Source: Toxoplasma gondii ME49
Lineage: Eukaryota > Apicomplexa > Conoidasida > Eucoccidiorida > Sarcocystidae
Direction: 5' to 3'
NCBI RefSeq assembly: GCF_000006565.2
Contig: NC_031479.1
Span: forward strand, 2,480,001 to 2,544,000
Length of the DNA: 64,000 nucleotides
Every line of letters begins with the position of its first letter. Position 1 is the first letter of the stretch. This document shows, piece after piece, positions 24,153 to 34,714 of this stretch. Both the position numbers and the translations under genes were made by a program. A model generated the notes under the pieces. It was not told where the DNA came from. It saw only the letters and a program-made list of their open reading frames with translations, and ran no database searches.

Positions 24153-25452
24153 CTCCGCGGAGACTGCGTGCTTTTCACACATGATGGTATTTTTGCTCTC
24201 AGCTTCCAGCCACGCGTTCGGAACCAGCGCAGCGCGTTCCTTTCACCCGCGCGTGGGATTTTCTGTGCCTTTGAGAGGTTCTTTCAACTTCAGCTCTTTC
24301 TCAGGCTCTTCGCCGTTTCCTCGCCTCTTTGCCGCCTCTTCAACCTTTCTTTTTCCTCGTGTCTCGCGGCCCTTGTCCTCTTCCCCGCCCTGCTCTTCTC
24401 TGGCCCCCCACTCGTCGCTGCTTTTCTGCAGCGCGTGCGCTGGGAGTTCGTCACGCGTTTCCGTCTGCGGTTCTGGAGGTTCCCCCCTTTCTTTTCGCTT
24501 TTTCACCACAAATCACCCTTCCTCTTTCCCCTCGACTCGACAGGCGTGTATCCCTGCCGCGACTCACGCCGGAGTTTCGTCGGTCGGCGCTCCTCTCCAG
24601 TCGACGGCCTCATGTCGCGTGGCGGCCTGCTCTGTTCCCCGGCCGTTTTTCTCTTCGATTTCGTCGACTTCCTCCCGATCTGGCCGACCTTTTGAAAGTC
24701 CAACACTTCTCTCGAGCATCTACGGAGCGTCTGGCGAAGCTCGTCTCTTTTCTGGCCGTCCAACAACGCCCAACTGCGAACCCGCGGATGCCACCCACCC
24801 ATCGAAACAGAAACTCGCAAATTCGCCGTGCGTCGTGTGTATGTACACCGCAACTGGCTGTTCGCTGTGCGACAAAGCGATTTTCCACGTTCGTCGCCTT
24901 CTTCGAGGGCTGTCTGTTCCTGCCGTTTTCGTTGTTTCTTCCTACAGGGTCGAGCAAATCGCTTCTCAGTCCGGTTTCGACGCGACAACGAACGCTCCTG
25001 CCGCGGCAACCTCCCGTTCTGCCCGCTCCGCCACGTTTCCCTCGCTTTGCTTGCCCAGAGCGCGCGAACCAGCTCTGCAACCCGGAGATCTTCCAGTTTC
25101 TGCCGCGTCTCTGCCGAAGAATACCGCCCGGTCGAGCTGTCCTTTCCGTCGCGTTGCCTCTGTGCAGAGCCCCGCCACAAGTCCGAAAAAACCTCCCGCT
25201 GTCGTCTGCGTCGTCGTCAACCTCGACCGTCTGCCTCCGTGTCAGCTAGGTTCAGCTTCGGCAGAGGACTCCGAGGACGTTTGTCTCTGCCACGACTCTG
25301 ACGCTTTCGCGCTTCTTCGAACAAAAGACAGTTCTCGGCTACGAGAGTCGCTGCCGGTCGTCTCTGTCGATGGACGCGTTGTCTCGACACTCCAGTTGAA
25401 CGCGCGCGCCATTCGCGAGGCGGTCGAAACATCCCTGTCTCGGAAACTGTAG
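24148..25452 (+). CDS. Glutaredoxin-like thioredoxin-fold protein with long N-terminal extension
   Basis: Single open frame of 434 residues. The C-terminal half looks like the small glutaredoxin-like family: a beta strand running into VVCMYTATGCSLCDKA with the redox pair C238-xx-C241, then a helix. A second strand follows (AVVCVVVNLDRL), and SLPVVSVDGRVV near residue 401 supplies the cis-proline strand typical of the fold. The first 220 residues or so are Ser/Phe/Arg/Pro-rich, few are acidic, and they begin with a weakly hydrophobic segment, so I infer an organelle targeting region (mitochondrion or apicoplast). An insert of roughly 100 low-complexity residues separates the first and second halves of the fold. 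The start is uncertain: Met12 or Met13 are alternatives. No intron is needed to keep the frame. The function is presumably thiol-disulfide exchange; the substrate is unknown. Confidence 0.65.
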   Translation: MRSAETACFSHMMVFLLSASSHAFGTSAARSFHPRVGFSVPLRGSFNFSSFSGSSPFPRLFAASSTFLFPRVSRPLSSSPPCSSLAPHSSLLFCSACAGSSSRVSVCGSGGSPLSFRFFTTNHPSSFPSTRQACIPAATHAGVSSVGAPLQSTASCRVAACSVPRPFFSSISSTSSRSGRPFESPTLLSSIYGASGEARLFSGRPTTPNCEPADATHPSKQKLANSPCVVCMYTATGCSLCDKAIFHVRRLLRGLSVPAVFVVSSYRVEQIASQSGFDATTNAPAAATSRSARSATFPSLCLPRAREPALQPGDLPVSAASLPKNTARSSCPFRRVASVQSPATSPKKPPAVVCVVVNLDRLPPCQLGSASAEDSEDVCLCHDSDAFALLRTKDSSRLRESLPVVSVDGRVVSTLQLNARAIREAVETSLSRKL

Positions 25453-25750
25453 AAAGCGCACTTCTGCGGAGAGAGAAGTCGCCTTCGACCTGTCTTCTCA
25501 AGTTCGGCTTCAACTTTTCATTTCGTTTCTCGAACCGGCTACGACGACAACCGTATCATCCCTTCGTCTCGAAGTTGCCTCCTGACCTCTGCAAGACGTA
25601 CTCCCCTGACTAACTTCGTCTTTCGTTGTTCCCACAACCTCTCTTCCTCGTGTCTCGCGTCGCCTCCGCCGGTCTTGCCGCCCGCCTGTCTCACGACGCT
25701 AATCACCCAGAAGAAAAAGCCGTACTTGGTTCCTCGTTTTCTGACGGAAG
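25453..25750 (+). promoter_or_regulatory. Short intergenic spacer containing the presumptive TIM17 promoter
   Basis: Only 298 bases separate the glutaredoxin-like stop from the TIM17 ATG on the same strand. The spacer is CT-rich and no clear motif is visible. It must hold the 3' end of one transcript and the 5' end of the next, unless TIM17 transcription starts inside the upstream gene. Confidence 0.4.
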
Positions 25751-26270
25751 ATGCCGCCTCGACACGACCTCACTCGGGAGCCTTGCCCCGGCCGGATTCT
25801 GGAGGATTTGGGCGGCGCGTTCGGAATGGGTGCGCTTGGCGGATTTTTGTGGCACTTTGCAAAAGGCTGGCGGAACTCTCCAAAGTATGAGAAGTTCGCC
25901 GGAGGCATGCTGTCCGGCTCGATGAAGTCTCCTCTTGTCGGTTCTTCCTTTGCGGTCTGGGGAGGTCTGTACGCGACCTTCGACTGCTCTCTCATCTACT
26001 TGCGCGGTGGGAAAGAAGACAGCTGGAACCCTGTCCTCAGCGGGGCCCTCACGGGAGGCGTCCTCAGCATGCGCAGTGGATGGAGAAGTTGCATGAAAAA
26101 CGCAGCCATTGGCGGAGTCCTCCTCGGAATCATCGAAGTTGTTCAACTCGTAAGTCGAAAGTGCGAGAAAACACGTGAAGTTCGTAAACATGCGATGCCG
26201 TCCACAAATATATATATATATATGTATATATATATATGTATATATGTGTATATATATATGTATATATGTG

Positions 26271-26301
<31 letters not shown>

Positions 26302-26348
26302 GTATATATGTGTATATATATATATGTATATATGTGTATATATATATG

Positions 26349-26379
<31 letters not shown>

Positions 26380-27126
26380 GTATATATGTGTATATATATG
26401 TATATACATATGTGCATGTAAATGTATATGTAGGAGGACAGAGAGGATCAGAACGAAGCCTCGAATGAACGCTCAGGAAAAAGTTGCAAGCAAAGACGTC
26501 GTGCACGGACCTGCCTTGTGTGACAGATTGGGAGTGGTCTGCCGGTTACCTCTGCATACATGCGAGTCCGTCGGCGTACATCTACACTCTGATGTTGTTG
26601 CGCATGCTGAGTCTTTTCAAATCTACGCTTGCGTAGTGCTGCCTACATCCGGTCACAAGAGCGAATATCTCGTCGGTGTGGGTGTCTCGGTTGATCTCCA
26701 TATACGTCCGTTTTACGCTCTTTCTCGTGACTCTTGTCTCTTCCATTCGCAGTATCGTTCTTGCTCTGTTATCCGTTCCGTACCTACTGCTGTTCTCGTT
26801 CTGTTCGCTTCTTTTCTTCGTCGTTTCTTCTTCTAGCTTCTCTTCGAGTTCTCTCTCCTTTCGCTCGCTGCGTCCTCGTGCAGGCCTTTCAGCGCTCGAC
26901 GGGGGAAGGCCCAACGCCCAGACAGCAGTATCGTCAGTACCTCGAGATGGAGCAGGCAGAGAGACGCGCGGCAGAGCAAGCTGGCAGTTCTCCTTCTTTC
27001 TTCAAGCGATTCTTCTCCAGCGGAGGTCCTCCGGGAAACTCGAACTCTGGATCGAGCTCTTCCCCTGGATCGAGCTCAGGAGGCTCCGAGTTTTTGCCGG
27101 AGAAACCGGAAGGTGTGTCTGTCTAG
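25751..27126 (+). CDS. TIM17: TIM17, mitochondrial inner membrane import translocase subunit
   Basis: Core subunit of the TIM23 presequence translocase in the mitochondrial inner membrane. Exons 25751-26149 and 26884-27126 (TAG), GT-AG, phase 0, 213 residues. The Tim17/22/23 family motif starts at residue 9 with [20 protein letters not shown], followed by [14 protein letters not shown] and a glycine-rich membrane segment near 111-128. Four hydrophobic segments are visible in residues 18-133. The two cysteines C12 and C79 match the disulfide pair known in yeast Tim17. Exon 2 encodes an unusual hydrophilic tail of 80 residues: a charged helix ([15 protein letters not shown]), then Gly/Ser-rich sequence. 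Yeast and human Tim17 have shorter tails. The call is firm. Confidence 0.95.
26207..26412. repeat. TATATG microsatellite filling the TIM17 intron
   Basis: About 200 bases of TA/TG/TGTG repeats inside the only TIM17 intron (26150-26883). The spacing of G interruptions is semi-regular, near 8-18 bases. Confidence 0.95.
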
Positions 27127-29805
27127 ACAGCCGGCGGCGAGAGAGGCAGACGCGACGGAAAGGCAAATGCGCGTTTCTCTCCTCGATTGGAAAGGTCTGG
27201 AGACGACGACAAACTGTCAGCGAAGGAACAGGACTTGTCTTCGACGTGGAGGAACATCGTGTTTGGCTCTACAAGCTGACACATCGATCTCCGAAAGTAT
27301 TTCACCTTCTTCGCGGTTTCGTGGTGTCGAGAAATACTCGAAATTCAGAGAGTTCGCATGCAGTGTTGAGTTTTCTCGGCTTCCTCATCGCCGTTTTTGC
27401 CCTCGTTTCCTCTCGAAAGAAACAAGAAGAAAGAGAGAGAAGAATGACTTCCCGCCACGCTGGCGCCTCGAGACACAGAGGCTTCACAGTCGGTGGGTGC
27501 GTCGCCTGGGGTCCTCAGATCAGTTTTTATCTGCTGTCGACAACTCAGCTCTTCACACACAGTCTCTCCCGTCTGTATCTGATGTGCAGATCTCCTGTTC
27601 TCCGTACGTGAATTAAGTTTTTTATTTTCCTGCTGCCTCCTTGTCTTGCGCTTCTTTCGACACCTGGCTCGCCTGACAAACCCCCATATCTTTTCAGGTT
27701 TTTTTTTTCTCTTCGACCGAAAGCCATGACTGCCTGCGCTCGCTTGACAGAGCCGGGAGAAAGGCCTCTTTGAAAGGGTGAGTCTCGAAACCTGGCATGC
27801 GAGAGAACGGTCTGGAAGAAACGAAGGTCATTCTCTTTGTTTCCTTGGTTCTCTCGTTTTCCGCCAAGACAGGGAGCGGCGCCGGGGACATGGAAGCGAC
27901 GTAGCAGGCTTCAAAGAGCTCTCGAAAGCCATTTAATTTGGAAAAGACACTTCAGAATCAAGGCTTTTTTACTCTGCTACAGCAACACCGCTTTAGGAAA
28001 GACGTCTTCTCCCGTTGGCTGCTCACTCACGTGACGATTAGGTACCTTTCGGTGGAAAGGCTGCGTGCCTCTGCACAGTCCGAATTTTAGAGAACCTTAG
28101 AAAAGAAGATCAGAGAGCACCGGCGCATCACTAAGCGCAGTTGGAACGGAGTCCAGAGAAAGGTGTATCCAGTCTGGTAGAAGACAGCGATTCCTCTCTA
28201 CTTAGAAGGAAGCGAAAGAACACGACAAAGAGAGTTCTATCCCTTTTCAAATGAAGGTCGACGAAGATGGCAGCGCAAGTCTGCGTATCACGGCTCGTCC
28301 AGTGCGACGCTAGGCGACAGTCGCTATCCATCTGTGTCCAAAAGCGTTTATCGAAAAGTGCATTTTACTAACTGCATTGTCTCTCTCGCTAGAAAGATGT
28401 GTACTGTTATTGAAAAACGAAAAAAAGAAGTCCACAGGGGAACAACAAGCTGCATAGCCACACGGGGGACTATCTTGAGCTCTACTTATTCGTCCAGGTT
28501 TCCTTTCACTCTCTCTTCTCCAAGAAAGCATATGAAAGCATATCGTTGTGTCCCCGTACGAGAGTCCTGATTCATCTAAATCTCCTTTTTCTTCTCTTTC
28601 TTCCCTTTTGCCTCTTTTGCCATTTCTTCATGGTTTCCGTGGGGTTGGCGCAAAGTCGAGAGCATGGCGTTGCCTGCGCGCCTGCAAGTCCTCTCCTTGC
28701 AGGACTTCTTTGCGAGAGAGTGAGTCTCCGCGCGTGTCTCTTGCCAGCGAAGAGACACCCAGGGGACGCTGCGTGCATGCGCGGCTTCACGGCCACAGAC
28801 AGCTAAAACTCCGCCGCAGAAAGCAACGCATGTGGACACAACTGCAGAAAGCGTTTAACAACCATCACAAACAAGAGCCGAAAAGGCGCTCTGGCGAAAA
28901 AACATTGCCCACCAGTATTCGAAAAAGAGAAAAACGCTTTGTGTACATAACCTCGTCACAATACCAATGTCAAAATAATAAATGCACACAATATATCTCT
29001 CTACACATATATATATATGTATATATATATGTATATATATGTATATTTATATGGAAATGGTGACAAGGGGATCCGTTGAAGAGTTACGGTTGTGTGTAGA
29101 GGGATACATAGCAATCTTTTGGGGTCAACCGATAAGGTGTGACGGTTGATAGAATCGACAGAAAGCGAGAGATCAAGAAACGGGTGTAGACGTAAACTCA
29201 GCATGCAGAGAGGGGGGCACAGACGGAAACAAATACACTGGTGAAAAATCGATTTCGAGTTTTATCCTCTTGAAAGAAGGCGCCGGAAGAGAAGCTAAAA
29301 ATGAAGCGTTCTCTTCTCTGGAACTTCTTGTTCATGCGTTCTCCGTTCCCTGTTTCCTTTCCGACGGAGACCTTGTCGTTCCTCTTCACTTTTTTCGCTT
29401 GCATTGCTGTCACGAACACGAGACCCCACGCATGCAACGAAGTTCAGTTCTGAAAAACAATGCTGCATTAGACGAAGGACAAACGCAACCTTTACGCTCC
29501 AGCATGTCAACAATCGAGTCACACTTGAAAGCCCTGTATGTGTGTACACTCGAATATACTCATATGGAGGCATATACAAATAGACACATACACTATATAC
29601 GTAGATGTCTAGGAATGCATGCAGAGGGGCGTTTACGCAGAAACGCACGACTTCGAACGAGATCGACTTCTTTACTGCGTGATGCAGCACCAGACTGTTT
29701 TTGTTTCCGTTGCCTGGTTCGAACGAGGTGTCTATACACCTCTGGGGTGCGACTGCATGCGCGTCTTGTTTGCCGGAGAGTCGCGTGTGTCTGTTCGTGT
29801 CTCCT
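27127..29805. other. Convergent intergenic region (TIM17 / topoisomerase II 3' ends)
   Basis: About 2.7 kb presumed to contain the two 3' UTRs. It has a TA microsatellite at 29008-29051 and nothing that reads as a conserved protein. Confidence 0.6.
29008..29051. repeat. TATATG microsatellite
   Basis: Short TA/TG tract in the 3' intergenic region between TIM17 and topoisomerase II. Confidence 0.9.
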
Positions 29806-32800
29806 TTAGTCGTCGTCGTCGTCATCGTCGCTCGGGATCGAGCTTTCTGCACTTTCGTCCTCTTCGTCGTCTTCAGAATCAGAAATTTTATACTTCTTGG
29901 GAGCAGCAGCTGCCCGTCTCTGCGGCCGAGTAGAACATGGCGACGGGTCTGTGGCGATACTCGCGCGATCTGAGAGAGCAGAGCAAGGAAGAAAGAGAGG
30001 ATCTTTCGCGGGGAAAGCGGACCTCACGATCGAGAAGCGGTCGAGAAAAGCGTATGGAACACGATAAAACCACGAAAAACTGACGTATCACACGGTTTAC
30101 GCAAATGTAAGAATGCTTGTGAAGAACTTGCTGTCTGCTTTGCCCGAAGAAGAACGAGAAAAAAAACCGGCAAAGAACGAAAGACGGACACCCAGCCTCA
30201 GCCTGAATTTCTTCCCTGAGGGTACCGCATTCGGTGCGCGCAAAGTAGACACAGAGAACGGAGAAAACGACTTATAAAATGCTGAATGGGTCCCTCTCTG
30301 TAGGTGGCGGAGGAAGGGAACGCACACCCAAGAGAATCTTTCAGCATTCAACGTGGACGTCGAGTCTCTAAAAGAGAACGGAAATGACGCTGTTTCACAA
30401 ATGGCTGAAGAGCGTCTGAACAAGTGCAAGATGTCCTGTCAAAAGAGTCATAGTGGAATTCACCCTTTGGTACACAGCCCGCGTGTATTCTGCGTGGTGC
30501 TGCAGCCACAGAAAGAAATAAAAATTCCATAAATAAAATAAAGAAAAGCACTGTGACACAACTGAACATGCGTTCTGGCGTTTATTGTCGCTCGAAAGAA
30601 CCAACTTTAAAACTGTAGTCGGAAAATTCAAAAGAGCTTTTTCTCCGTCATACAACGCGCCATTTCTCCATCAGATCCATACCGAGACTGACGACCTCCT
30701 CGTCGCTGCTGGCTTTCTTCTTCTTCGGCGTCGTTTGCTTGACGGCCTTTTTCGCCTTCGTCGTGGGGGTCGACTCCAGCGAAGAATGCGCCTTTCTCTT
30801 CCTCGATGTCGTCTCGAGTTCCTCCTCGCTTTCGTCATCGGAAGAGAGAACAAGCGGTTTCCGTCTCCGCTGCCCGCTCTGGCTAGACACGCGACTTCTG
30901 CTCTCACTCTCGCCTCTGGAAGACGAGGAAGCAGAGACAGAAGAAGAGGAACAGGAGGAAGAGGAAGAAGTAGGTTTCTTTTTTGAGTTCGACTCTTCGT
31001 CAGAGAGGAGAAAGAGAGATGTCTCTGCGCGTGAGGCGTCCCTGAGGCATGTCAGTCACACGCGAAGAACACCGACGATGAGATAGACAAACGACGCTAT
31101 GATAAGCTCATAAACTCCAAAGGTGATGCAGCCAAAACGACACTCAGACTTCGTGACATCTTCGTTTCCTTCGGCGTACCTCCTCTCCGCGCCTGTGCGC
31201 GCCTCCGACGCTCCTGCATCCTCGCGGCTTTTCTCGTCTTTCTCTGCGTCGCTCTTTTTTTCGACGGATTTGTTTGCGATCTTCGACCCAAAGATCTCCT
31301 CCAAAGTCATCTGCTTCTTCTGCGAGTAAGACGAACTCAACGCGCTGCCAGTGGCTCCCATCTTCAGCCTTTCCAGCAGGGAGAGCGGTCTGGCGATCGC
31401 CGGCGCAGGAGGAGGAATCTCGGGGCGATCTCCAGAGCTTTCTGCAGAGAAGAACAAGAGGTCGAAGTTCCACCACGCATGGAAGCGGAGACTTCAAAAC
31501 GCTATTTAGAGAAGCATGCGCATCCGGTGCGAACACCTTGACATTTGTTTCTCCACATTCAGGTCTCCTTCTTTGTTTGTGTGCCTCTATATGCTTGGAC
31601 CCATATCTCATTCGCATCCGTGTACATCTACGTGGACATGCGCATAAATGTATCTCTTTTTGGATACTCAGACCGCTAGACTTTTCAAGTGAACAGGGCG
31701 ACGCGGCTGCATGCGTTTCTGTCAAAAAGAAGCTTTTGGACTGAAAAGGCCGCAAATGGTCGAGAGTGAACGCCATGGGAGGCTCCCGGGAGCGAGTCGC
31801 ATGTTCCTCAGCCAGAGACAGAGGAAAAGAGACAGAGAGAGAGAGAGAGAGAGAGAGGGGAGGAAAGGCAGAGGAAGAGTCTCTGTTGTCGACGCTCCGG
31901 CGAGAGGCAACGCGTGCCTTCTCTTCTTCACACCTGCGTTTGCCTTTTCGTCCTTCTTCGCAGCAACGCTGACGTTCGGGGTCGTCTCTGCGTCTCCCTT
32001 CTTCGCGCCGTCCAGGTTTTTGCTGCTGGTACCCTGGAACAGTGAAGAAGAGCCTGCAGGGGCGGAGCGGCGATCGGTCGACGCCGGGGTGTTCGTACAG
32101 CTGGTCGCGCTTCCGCTGGCTGGCCGCCCGGTAGGAAGACTGACTGTCGTCTTCGCCTTCTTGGGAGGCGTATAGCTCTCTTCTTCTTCGTCGCTTTCTC
32201 CACTCGCGCCACTGTCGCTATCTTCCTCGGAAGACTCCGACGAGATGCTTTCCTCGCTAGACGAGGTCTGCGACGCGAGTGGGAAGGAAAGGAAAAGAAA
32301 AACAGTGACGAGAAAGAAGAGCGTCTCGCGAGGTTTCGTCGCTCTCTCGCATGTGATGTTGCATGTGTGTTCGACGGCCCCGCAAAGGACTTTCCAAACG
32401 CCTCTCTCGTTGCGCCTCCATGTGCTCTGCTCATCTCGCTTCTTCGAGTTCTGCTGTCCACTCTTCTTTCTTCTCCCTCGCTGTCTGTCTCACGACGGCC
32501 TCTCTCTCTCTCAGCAGTTGTGTCTTTCTCCTCCCGTGCAGGTCTCAGCAGCGTTATCGGTGTCTTTCCAGTTCTGAGTTGCTGACATATCCTTCTTCTT
32601 TCTGCTTCGAAGGGTCGTCCCTCTCTTGGATCCTTTCTTGAATTCTCTCCTCTCCGTCGCAGCGCGGCTCTCTCTGAGTTCTCACCTGCTTCTTCTTCTT
32701 CGCTGCCTGCTTTCCTTTCTGTGGAGCAGCTTTCCTCTGCTTCTGCTTCTGTGACAAGGCTTGTCCGGCGCGGGCGTTTTTCTGGAACTTGCGGCCTTCC

Positions 32801-34637
32801 TGCAGAAGCATCTCGTCGATTCCGTCCTGCAAAGAAAAATCCGACAAGATAACTTTGACGCCAACGTCCCCGACCCGCGGCTCGGTCTTCTCGGCAGGAG
32901 GGGAGGGTCGCCCAACCAGGCTTCCGCGAGAACGCGAACGAAAGCCGAGACTTGAAAAAAAAGAAAGAGCTCGAGTTGGCAGAGTCGGAGTGAAATGGAG
33001 TTTGACAGCTTTCGAGAGCAACAAACGAGGAACGACGCGGCCGTCTCGGGAGCGCGTTCTTCAAAGCAGTCCACTTTGCAGCTGGCTGAGTTACCTGTTT
33101 GTCGAGAGCGGCGACGAGGGCGTCGAGGTCGCGCTTCCAGAGAGTCTGCACCGACGTATGTCTGAGCTCTTCCAATTCCAGTTCCTTTTGGCGCATTTCT
33201 CCCCGCAAATCTTCCACCTGAAAACGCAGAAGCGACGCAGGCCGACCGTGGGGAAGACCGAGTCGCGCATGCAGCAGCCGCACACCCTTCACGCAACCCA
33301 GAATGTTCACCAGCACGGAGAGCCTGAATCCGAGATCTGTTTCCCCTTTCTCAGCCTGCAGATTCTGCAGAAAAAGACGCGAAAGTCCACGGAGAAAGTC
33401 CCAAAAGCGTGCGCGCGCATGCAAACAGACGGACAACCCACCTTCTCCAGAGTCAAACTCCACATCGGCATCCCCAGCAGATAGTCGTAGTGCTTCGCTG
33501 TGCAACCTGCAACGATTTCTTCTTCTTCCTCGCCTCCTTCCTGGAAAAGGGAGCTCGCAAAGAAGACCCACCGGAAGACATGCACAGCAGCCACAAAGCA
33601 AGGAAAACAACGGGCAGAGACACAAGACAGCAAGGCAGCTGAAACGCACCCCAGGAGTGAAAACGAGAGAAGGAAGAACGCGGCGGAACGAGGGAGAGAA
33701 AGAGAGAGAAACGCAGCAAGAAAGAGACACAGCGACAGTCGAGCAGGGGAGAGACGAACTTCCAGACGAACGCATGACATGTCACAGAAAAGAAACGAGA
33801 GAAACGGATAGCAAGGCAGAGAGACATGCAGGAAGAGAGAGACAGAACGCGAACGAGAGAAAGGAAACGAAAGTGAATCTTTACCGCCAGAGCTTCGTCG
33901 TCGACAGTCACGTCTCTTTTGAGAGCCGCCCGAATACCGGCATTCGCAGCGTCCTCGATTTCCTTCATCGGATCGTATCCCTGAAAGACGAAACCGATGA
34001 CGCAGAGACCTCTCCAGATCGGTAAGAACACTAGCCTCACGCGGCGAAACGAGACGAACGTCTCCGAATCGCTGGCTCGGCATCGCTGCCGCTCATGCAA
34101 ACTTCTCAGATTCGCACGAAGAAAACAGACAGCGAGGGAAAAAGAGAAGCAGCGAAAAGACGAAAACGATGAAACACAAAACGCATGTAGCGACACCAGC
34201 GAGCAAGACGCTTCGTGTACCTGAGAAAACAATTCCTCGATGAGAGCTTTCTTCCGCTTGTTGTTGATGATGAGTTCGCCGTTGACGACAGCGAGAATGA
34301 AGCGCAGACGGTTGCTAAGAATCCTCCGAGCTTTCTCCAACATCGCCAGACAGTACGCCTTTCTTCTCTGGAAACAAGAGAAAACCACAAAACGACACTC
34401 TGATTCTCGAAGCACACTCCCCCCATCTCTGTTTTCTCAATCCAACCACTGCAAAAAGTATACACAGTTCTATCTCTCTCGATACATAAGCATATTTTAT
34501 TGGATGAACTCCACGAATAGTGCACATGCTCATGCAGGTGTGCATGAGCATGCGAAAGTATGGTTACGTACACAAGTACATAGACGTATACGCGTCTATG
34601 TACATATCTTCATCTGCGCATGATTCTCTCTCTCTAC

Positions 34638-34672
<35 letters not shown>

Positions 34673-34680
34673 CGCGAACC

Positions 34681-34714
<34 letters not shown>

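Noticed and set aside
26207..26412. Semi-regular repeat resembling a CRISPR array or a YIYIY-repeat protein
   Set aside because: It is a simple TA/TG microsatellite in an intron of a eukaryotic gene; there are no unique spacers.
31928..33775. 615-residue minus-strand ORF
   Set aside because: It overlaps several topoisomerase II exons and introns in a different frame, and its translation is Arg/Ser low complexity without motifs.
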